A DNA stretch of 64,000 nt from Siphonodentalium dalli. Its lineage: Eukaryota; Mollusca; Scaphopoda; Gadilida; Siphonodentaliidae. Of the stretch, positions 56,584 through 64,000 are shown in pieces (within the stretch, counting starts at the first letter, position 1; every line of letters starts with the position of its first letter). The position numbers and the translations under genes were made by a program. The notes beneath the pieces were generated by a model. That model made no database searches. It saw only the letters and a list, made by a program, of their open reading frames with translations, and had not been told where the DNA came from. Where the stretch lies: the NCBI GenBank assembly GCA_032622095.1, contig CP136062.1, forward strand, positions 202,333,959-202,397,958. Reading direction: 5' to 3'.

Positions 56584-56690
56584 TCTTGACTCATATTAAT
56601 TCTTTTTATATATTTTCTGTTGAATATAGAAGTCGACGGCCCCATAAATGGCTGTATTTAGGTACAGTCTGCCTTTATAAGATGTCACCG
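56584..56690 (+). repeat. Dispersed repeat family G, copy G4
   Basis: Starts right after B2 with TTGACTCATATTAATTC, then TTCTGTTGAATATAGAAGTC, GGCCCCATAAATGGCTGTAT and TAGGTACAGTCTGCC. A diverged, partial version of G1-G3. Confidence 0.55.
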
Positions 56691-56773
56691 GGAAGTTCAA
56701 TGAGAGTTTATAGTTTAATTGCCTATGACAAATAACCACACGGGTGTCATATCTACTCGCCATGCATCGGAAG

Positions 56774-56990
56774 TACAGTAATGCCCTAAATAATCGACTC
56801 CTTAACCACAGCAGAATTATGTGTATTTTTTCAGGATTTAGTCGGAAATATGGCTTGTTGCCATTCATCGGAAAGCCCTCAGTGAGAGCTTTCCGGTAAA
56901 TGGCAACAAGCCATATTTCCGACTAAATCCTGAAAAATTACACATAATTCTGCGGTGGTTAAGGAGTCGATTATTTAGGGCATTACTGTA
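56774..56990. mobile_element. Element D6: palindromic mariner-type MITE, second variant
   Basis: TA-flanked, both arms intact. The outer arm reads GCCCTAAATAATCGACTCCT on both sides, with two changes from D1 that are matched in the other arm. Further in, GTGTA..TTTTTCAGG replaces GGGTAACTTTTCAGG, again in both arms apart from one base. Unpaired private changes are few (GCGGTGG and CCGGTAAATGG on the right). Confidence 0.88.
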
Positions 56991-57364
56991 TTGCAAATAA
57001 AGCTGTTTGAACATGTGCAGCTTAGTAATAAATGGAAGGCGCTATTATTTTCTGATAAAAGTACATTGCTGCGATGGACGAGAAACAAATCCTCAAATAA
57101 CAGTTGCCTTGGTGCAATTTCACAATCTGAGATCGGGTGCACTTGACTTGGAACATGTTCTGTTGAATTGGTTTAATGCCCGAGCTGTTAGGTGATAACA
57201 CCCCCGCCAGCCTCGAACTAATAGAGGCAAGACTGCTGTAGGTCACAGGTGGTTTAAAGTGGCATGTAACAACCACGATACAAACTTAACGAATAATTGC
57301 TCGATTATGCCACGCTGTATACATAGATAGTAATAGGCCAATAAATATGTTTAATTATAACAAT
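56991..57364. other. Non-coding stretch, nothing recognised
   Basis: Overlapping opposite frames at 57007-57195 and 57022-57276 without a domain. A GATAACACCCCC word at 57194 recurs at 58738. Confidence 0.4.
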
Positions 57365-57767
57365 ATAGCAGCCTGTTCTCGCGGATATAAGCTCATATAG
57401 TGCACTTATTTCATGAGACTGAAATAAGCTCATATTGGCATTATCTAGATTAATTAAGCCCAATATGGACCTAAACGCTGGTTATTAAAGCAACAATAGA
57501 TGGAACTTTTCAATAAGAACTAAGCCCGTATTGTGCTTATTTTGACGAGAACAGGCTGGAAAATAACACGAATAAACCAACTCACGGTTTACCAGCTGTC
57601 GCTCTTTAAAATGTGTTTTCACTGTGGCCCGCGTCATGGAACGGAATAACGGGTATAAGTCCACTGTGGACTTATTTCAGAATCAACTAAGTCCAATCTG
57701 AACTTCTGTGAATATTTAGGTTCCTATTTGCACGAGGATATGTTGATACAAGACATATGTGACCCGC
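57365..57767. repeat. Dispersed repeat family N, copy N4
   Basis: Contains AGCAGCCTGTTCTCGCGGAT, AAATAAGCTCATATTGGCAT, TTGACGAGAACAGGCTGG, TCACTGTGGCCCGCGTCATG and GCACGAGGATATGTTG. The two CCTGTTCTCG/CGAGAACAGG ends lie in inverted orientation about 190 bp apart, suggesting one 190-bp inverted-repeat unit within the mosaic. B3 is inserted immediately after. Confidence 0.62.
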
Positions 57768-58217
57768 CATATCAAATCCAGTCCGTAAGTCGGGATTTTT
57801 TTTACCCTGTGCCAATGCATTCTCTTATATATGCGAGTCGACCATAGGTCGCCTCGCATATATAAGAGGATGCATTGGCCTAACAATTTTTTACAATTTT
57901 AATAATTTTTTCTTGTATTCTTTAACAATTTTATAATTTCACCCATACATAGCCCCAGACAAACATGAGCAGACGACACTCTTCTATGCTTCTATATATG
58001 TGTGGGGCTCCCTGCAGGGTAATGGATGTTTTTTATTTTATGTCCTAAAAATTGTAAGAAACATTTTTTTTTTTTTAAATGATAAAAAATTGTTAGGCCA
58101 ATGCATTCTCTTATATATGCGAGGCGACCTATGGTCGACTCGCATATATAAGAGAATGCATTGGCACAGGGTAAAAAAAATCCCGACTTACGACTGGATT
58201 TGATATGGCGGGTCACA
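57768..58217 (-). mobile_element. Element B3: complete palindromic MITE
   Basis: The termini TGTGACCCGCCATATCAAAT and complement are intact. Palindromes lie at 57812-57878 and 58098-58164, and the inverted arms are 111 and 120 bp. The unique block (CACCCATACATAGCCCCAGA..GTGTGGGGCTCCCTGCAG) is in reverse relative to B1. Flanks are ACATA and TATACT, so the duplicated target is at most 2-3 AT bases. There is no coding. Confidence 0.9.
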
Positions 58218-59069
58218 TATACTTAGACCCCTGAACGGTTTGATGTCTGAAAATATGTGCTGTATTTATACATCCTGGTCCCATTCTTGGGGGGGGGGGG
58301 CAAACATTGTATCACCAATAACGTTAATGTTTTATTGGTGGTGCCCCCGGGGGTGATGGGTGGGGGCAGGGTGTGTGTTTCTATGTGGTATTTGGGGCGG
58401 GCCACCAACCCATGCCACCCAAATTGACCGAAAGAGACATTTTTGAGAATAAGGAATAAGTTCCAAATGTCATGTTCGTCAAACGGATGGGGATTCTGAA
58501 ATCCATTTAATCAATCTTTGACCATTGGGGAACATGGCACACAGTCGTTCATTGAGGTCGAGGCCTTGCGTGCATGTAGACTGATTCGGTAAGTCAAAAT
58601 CGATCCTCGGCTCAGGGGGGTATTGGAATATCGGCGATTGCGTAATGATTTGGATCATTCTAATCTGACTCCGTGGACGTGATATCACGTGTGCGGCACG
58701 CATTCTGTCGCATGTTGTTGAATATATTGTCTACATGATAACACCCCCACACTACTCTAATTCAGAGGCTTCGAATGGCATAGGCTACAATGTACACCAG
58801 TTATGATTAAATCCGTACTCAAACACATCCGCGTACGCGTTTGAGTATGGTTTTAATAAGAACTGACTGTACACCTAATCCTCATAACGATGTCCCGGTC
58901 TCCTCGGATCACAGTATAGTGCTAATGCAATAACAAAACACTAGTTTATTCTTACATCATGACATTGCGTATTTGGGTTTTTTTTTAAATTACAAAATAA
59001 ATGCAACCAGCACATGACAAACAACAAGAGCAGTGTTTGGATGTGCAATATAGCACTGGGAAACTATTC
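58218..59069. other. Non-coding stretch with two small hairpins
   Basis: A G-run with CACCAATAACGTTAATG..TTATTGGTG at 58288-58355 and a GTACTCAAACACATCCGCGT / ACGCGTTTGAGTATGG pair at 58815-58856 could fold. The minus-strand frame at 58479-58703 has no domain. No gene is supported. Confidence 0.45.
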
Positions 59070-59135
59070 AAATTTACGATGGGGATGTGATAAATTTACG
59101 ATGGGGATGTGATAAATTTACGATGGGGATGTGAT
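59070..59135 (+). repeat. Three exact copies of a 22-bp unit
   Basis: AAATTTACGATGGGGATGTG plus AT is repeated three times without change and followed by a partial AAATT. A local tandem in otherwise unique DNA. Confidence 0.9.
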
Positions 59136-59366
59136 AAATTGATAAATAGTCAATTGTGCTATCTGTTCGATATTCAGGCTATGGTCATTGAACAATTAGG
59201 AGAACGTTAGTTTTCTATTAACTACATCGATAAACGTGCCTCTTCTACTGTGGTTGCTATGGACCGAATTCGGAATATAGTTTCGTTGGGATGGTATAAC
59301 ATGCACGAGGTAAGTATCGTTTTCTCTCACCTATAAAAGCATCACAGCTCACAATCAACTTACGGG
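59136..59366. other. Short unrecognised spacer
   Basis: No gene or repeat family recognised. Confidence 0.4.
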
Positions 59367-59407
59367 TCAGTCTGTTCTCGTGAAAATAAGCACATAACGG
59401 GCATATT

Positions 59408-59832
59408 TTAACCCTTTACCCAACAAAACGGCCAAAACCGGCCAAATAAAGCTTCAACAGCCTAAAATATCTTCGGTCTGTCTCAATAGAACCATACAAA
59501 TATGGATATCATTGGAACCGGCTCCTTGACCACATTGTGATAGTTACAGTTATGCCCTGTGCCAATGCATTCTCTTATATATGCGAGTCGACCATAGGTC
59601 GCCTCGCATATATAAGAGAATGCATTGGCCTAAACAAATTCTTTTTTTAACACTTTTTACCATTTTTTCTTACATTCTTTAACAATTTTAGAATATTTTC
59701 TTACATTTTTTAACAATTTTTATAATATTTTTCTACATTCTTTAACAATTTTAGAATTTTTAATATGTGTTAAGCCAATGCATTCTCTTATATATGCGAG
59801 GCGACCTATGGTTCTGTTGGGTAAAGGGTTAA
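59408..59832 (-). mobile_element. Element A8: family A MITE with half a palindrome deleted
   Basis: TTAA at both edges, intact left unique segment and first palindrome. The second palindrome runs only to its centre (GCGAGGCGACCTATGGT) and then jumps to TCTGTTGGGTAAAGGG, so one whole arm is gone. The linker is expanded to about three TTCTTACATTCTTTAACAAT units. Around it, ATATTTTAA and TTAATGAGCG join to match the unoccupied N2 sequence TATTTTAGTGAGCG. Confidence 0.88.
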
Positions 59833-60071
59833 TGAGCGAAATACGCTCGTGTTGGTATTATTTAACCTCAATGTGTATATGCGCCCTATATATGGACATA
59901 AAACGCGTTTTTTTAAAACAATTCGATAAGAGACTATTTCATCCCACATACGCCCGTATTGGCATTATTTAATCTATCTTTTTTCTTTATAATGTTTTTT
60001 CACTGCGACCCGCGCCATTCAATGGAATAACGAGTATATATGCTTATTATGGGCTTATTTCAGAACATATA

Positions 60072-60530
60072 TGTGACCCGCCATATCAAATCCAGTCGGA
60101 AGTCGGGATTTTTTTACCCTGTGCCAATGCATTCTCTTATATATGCGAGTCGACCATAGGTCGCCTCGTATATATAAGAGAATGCATTGACCTAACAATT
60201 TTTTAACATTTTAATAATTTGTTCTTGTATTCTTTAACAATTTTATAATTTCACCCATACAGAGCCCAGACAAACATGAGCAGACGACACTCTTCTATGT
60301 GCTTCTATATATGTGTGGGGCTCCCTGCAGGGTAATGGACGTTTTTTGATTTTATGTCCTAAAAATTGTAAGAAACATTTATTTAAAAAACATGATAAAA
60401 AATTGTTAAGCCAATGCATTCTCTTATATATGCGAGGCGACCTATGGTCGACTCGCATATATAAGAGAATGCATTGGCACAGGGTAAAAAAAATCCCGAC
60501 TTACGACTGGATTTGATATGGCGGGTCACA
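60072..60530 (-). mobile_element. Element B4: complete palindromic MITE
   Basis: The termini TGTGACCCGCCATATCAAAT and complement are intact. Both 67-bp palindromes are present, the first with two changes (CTCGTATATATAAG and GCATTGACC). The unique block is in the same orientation as in B3. Inserted in repeat N5; flanks are AACATA and TATGTGG. Confidence 0.9.
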
Positions 60531-60600
60531 TATGTGGATATCTACGTCCAATAAGAACCTATTTGCATGAGGATATGCTGACATATCAACATATCTAGAC

Positions 60601-62456
60601 ATGTCCGTTTACAACCATGGTACCTGGCGACTGCTTTCAAAAAACTACCACTTGCACCTTGACGGCACGTTCCTGTGTATATTTGTCTCACTCAATATTT
60701 CCTACACCGCGTCACCGGTTGTTCTACATAAAACAAGAGTGGGCGTCCAACGAAGGATGACGAATATGGGGCCAGCTAAGTAAACGAATGGACTTCTATA
60801 TGCTTGTGAATGGAGGAAAATTCGCAGACTTTTCGTGTTTAATTGCGAGGTAACGTGAGTAATGGGACGATTGCGACTCCTAATTGTTGGTATGTAAATT
60901 TACATTCAATCATTCACTATCGCTTCCAGTCGGAATTATCAATGGTCTTTGATAAAATGGACAAACAAATGGTGGCCCGCGACTTACAGAGTACGTTAGT
61001 TGAATATCAATGGATCAGAGACATTTAGTTTTGTTCGCATCGGCCTGTACATATATTAGTTGTAGTTGCCAGATGGTTGCACAGGAAATGGAGAATTTAT
61101 GACATATTTGCGATTCAAACTAACTACTCTATCGTGTTGTCATTTTGACACTGTTTGGTTACTGATTGACCAATAAAACAATCCTAGAACTTGCATTTGG
61201 AGAAAGTCTCAGTACCACGCAACAACCAGGAAAACGCTTTGTGTCTTTTCGCCGTGGGGTTGGCGTGAAATTGTAACGCGCGCCACGCAACACTCATTAG
61301 TTAACAATTGTTGCATGGCACAAAGAAACTCCATCTTCTGAACATTACATCGAATTTGGGGATACCAGGAGTGAAATATTAGTTTAAACATAGTTTATTT
61401 GTTCATAAATTGATTTATGAAAAAAGGGATTGGAGGACAAGTGCTATACTCACTTAGAATACCATCCTCTCCTTAGTATACATGTATAATACACTGACCA
61501 ATTTGAACAATGAAGACGAACAAACAGAGAAGTGAAGTATGAAATGCATGGCTGTTATATTATTTCAGTACACGTCTCGATGGACAGGGTTCGTGATATG
61601 TGGTCTTTCATTTATGATTTCATTCAAAAACATCTGATCACTGTATTTTAAAAGATCTCAAAATGTTATATGGTTTCAGTGTGTTTCGAATTATCTCATG
61701 GATATCTAGAGTCAAGCGGCAACTTTCCCATCGGCTGGTGCCGGTGAAATCAGAGTGTTCTGACAATTGAGAAGGTGGGAATTTAGATCTGAACAATCCT
61801 GCTTATACTATATAGAGGACCTATGTTCGCCTGTCACTGACAAACATGTTAATACTATATACAATTTGGGGGCGGAATTTTACTGCGTTGCGCAATTTAT
61901 CCTTGGAGTAAACATCGCATACTTCAGTCAATTGGATGCTTAGCTAGGGGGCCTTTGACGGATCACTCCGGATCAACGGGATCCAACTATCACATCATCG
62001 CTGAATAAAACTGAATGAAATAACTAGCTATGCATAAAACCGCGCTGTTTGACATGGCGGGGGCAGACTCATCGATCTGTTCGCCGACGTCTCTATCCCC
62101 GTTGAGCGGACATGTCGAATTCATGCAAATAATCTCCATGGCATATGTCATTCGAGTTGTCGGTACGAGTCCTGTGATAGGAACTTAGGATATTTACGAT
62201 TGTTGACTGTATTTCGTTTTATATATTATATGATCATAAGTTTATTTCCCCAATCCTTACGTTAATACGTCACGAAAAAATCGAGATATCTAACGATGTT
62301 CACATCATTAAGGAAATAACAGGTTAATAACAGTTCAAAGTGACGTCAGAAAATTCAGGGGTTAACATAACTTATTATCAGACCTGAAAATAGATCAGGT
62401 TTTCCCAGCGCCGTTCAACGTCCGTCACAACGTCTTGTCCAATCAAAGTCCGTTTC
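60601..62456. other. Non-coding stretch, nothing recognised
   Basis: About 1.9 kb with short frames only (60601-60783, 60843-61028, 61209-61391), none with a domain. Confidence 0.4.
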
Positions 62457-62621
62457 ATATAATAAAACAGTTATCGCATTATTTCTTGGTTGACACGAGG
62501 AATTGCCAGCCCTTGGAAGTCAATATTCACCCCGGCCTACGGCCTTGGTGAATACTGACTTCCTCGGGTTAACAATTCCTCGAGTCAACCTCGAAACAAT
62601 GCGATAACTGTATATTATTTG
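62457..62621. repeat. Imperfect 165-bp palindrome
   Basis: The arms share ACAGTTATCGCAT, TTGAC.CGAGGAATTG, GGAAGTCA.TATTCACC and meet at GGCCTACGGCC. The pairing has several mismatches. The ends have AT-rich ATAATA flanks. Resembles a foldback MITE; the nearby minus-strand frame at 62520-62729 overlaps it and is not a gene. Confidence 0.75.
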
Positions 62622-64000
62622 GGGCTTATAATGGTCGTTTTGTCCGTTAGACAAAATCATGACGCTGTCAATTTTACGGGTGAATGACAGGTCACGTAGA
62701 GGGTGAATATCACCAGAAAACCACTTCACTGCACGTAAAAATCACAGTTCCCGGAGATCTACTAACAACTTACCCAGAGATATATACGATTCAGGTTGGC
62801 TTCCCTTGCGCGGATCACATGCACATCCGCGCGTATTTGGATTAGGACCAGGTTCGCCATCGACGGGAAGTTTATGTCTGCATACAGCGTAATGCACCTA
62901 TATATGCGACTGGTGAACTAGTCCCCCATTGTCTGTCCAAAAGGAGACCCTATCATGCAGACCAGAAACGATATATCCTTGTCGGGCCTCTTCGTTGTGT
63001 ATTCATTATCTATACTTTTTTATATTTTGCCACTAAAGAGACAGTTTTAACGAACTATTATATATCATTGATTTCTACATGTAAAATCTCAATTAAGAGC
63101 ATTAAATACTCACGACGTTGTCCGCCAACATATGAAGTTTTGTGTGAGGGAAAAAAAAAATTATCAATTAAAATGTGAGTTCTTTGAATAAGTCTTGTTT
63201 TTTGTTTATCATTTAAATTCTATGTCATGGATTTATGACGAAGAACACGTCCTAGTTTTGCATTGTTCATGGTCCTATTTGGCTCACATAATGTCAATCA
63301 AAGCAGTAAGACGGTGTGTATTTGAAAATAAGTTCCACAATGAATGACATCTCTCTTCGACTTTGTCCAATGAAGCGACACTATAAATACTAATCACTAT
63401 ATACTGATAGCACACATTCAGAAGATTCCACGAATTCAATACATTGTTACATAATTTAAAGTGTTGAGCCATACTCGTTTAATAATACTATCTTCATAAT
63501 TTGAAGTTAGTTTCTAGTACTACGTGTGCCTATAAATGTCCACTTAATTTATGGCAAGTGATCACACAATGGCGAGTGCGCTGCACGTGTTCTTGATACA
63601 TTTCAACTGTAACAGTAACGTTTGTTACTTAAAATGTAATTTCTTTGCAAAGTTTAGCACGCATCTTGTTGGTTTATCTAGGTACTTGTGCACGGAGAGT
63701 TAGCAGTATTGTTATTGGCAGGGCAGCAGTCCTACCAGAAGATGCAACATCGAATTCCCTTTTGAATCGTAAGAAGTATCGATAAATTTGATTGATCTCG
63801 GCTTTCTACTCTAATTACACAGTTTAAATTTAAAGGCATCATACCTAATTACAAACTGTTTTATTTAACATAGATCGCTTCGATTTATTACCATAGTTCG
63901 CTTGGCGATAAGCTATTTTTTTTTAAAGTTATTTGATTCTGTATGATTCCTTTAAACAGTGTAATTAATTAGAAAACCGAGATTATTTTTTAAGCGATGT
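62622..64000. other. Non-coding stretch, nothing recognised
   Basis: About 1.4 kb of AT-rich sequence. Only one short frame (63284-63472, minus) without a domain. No repeat family recognised. Confidence 0.4.

Larger units (their letters stand above)
59367..60600. repeat. Dispersed repeat family N, copy N5, interrupted twice
   Basis: Starts at GGTCAGTCTGTTCTCGTGAA and AATAAGCACATAACGGGCAT, is interrupted by A8, and resumes at TGAGCGAAATACGC with GGTATTATTTAACCTCAATG, CACTGCGACCCGCGCCATTC and GGGCTTATTTCAGAACATA. After B4 it continues with CCAATAAGAACCTATTTGCA and TGAGGATATGCTGAC. The order of blocks is the same as in N2, which gives independent empty-site controls for A8 and D1. Confidence 0.65.

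Overview
The window looks like repeat-rich, non-coding DNA from an animal nuclear genome. The base composition is AT-rich. Non-LTR retrotransposon remnants, hAT-, mariner- and piggyBac-type non-autonomous DNA transposons and simple-sequence arrays fill it, and the few recognisable protein fragments are retroelement tails. The mix (long foldback MITEs, degenerate LINE 3' ends, approximately 150-bp degenerate tandem monomers) suits a marine invertebrate such as a mollusc or another lophotrochozoan, but no host gene is present to fix the species. I could not support a single intact host protein-coding gene, rRNA or tRNA. Nearly all open frames are short, AT-rich chance frames or translations of palindromic repeats.

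Layout. 1-9 kb: a cluster of TGACTAAG/CTTAGTCA motifs interrupted by element A1, then A2, a diverged repeat (E1), a short tandem, two small inverted-repeat MITEs and an approximately 152-bp degenerate tandem. 9-16 kb: TTAA-flanked MITEs F1 and F2, a 593-bp hAT-type MITE with target duplications, A3, and a striking array of 38 apparently identical 33-bp units preceded by one (TA)-expanded unit. 16-24 kb: a GCGC-rich MITE, a complex dispersed repeat (N2) carrying palindromic mariner-type D1, TTAA palindrome H, a 1.76-kb inverted repeat, truncated D2 and A4. 24-37 kb: a long element with inverted ends enclosing a LINE tail, a second LINE tail, degenerate tandems, D3, a 589-bp foldback and C1. 37-44 kb: a 1.34-kb inverted repeat with D4 in its loop, a LINE tail split by C2 at a TTAA, C3, A5 and F7. 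44-54 kb: D5, A6, C4, B1, F8, two small palindromes and A7. 54-60.6 kb: a dense nest of B2 (split by a 1.6-kb hAT-type insertion), G4, D6, B3, A8 and B4. 60.6-64 kb: almost featureless apart from one palindrome.

The main story is a set of non-autonomous transposons built on long perfect palindromes. Families A, B and C have different ends but share the same 67-bp hairpin core, normally present twice in inverted order. Families A, C, F and H all begin CCCTTT just inside a TTAA target site, as expected if one piggyBac-type transposase mobilised them all; no transposase gene lies in the window. Several insertions can be dated relative to each other because they interrupt recognisable sequence: C2 in a LINE frame, a hAT-type element in B2, and A8, D1, B1, B3 and B4 in family N repeats.

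Letters A, B, C and so on are local family names coined here, not database names. All assignments come from reading the sequence; no search was run.
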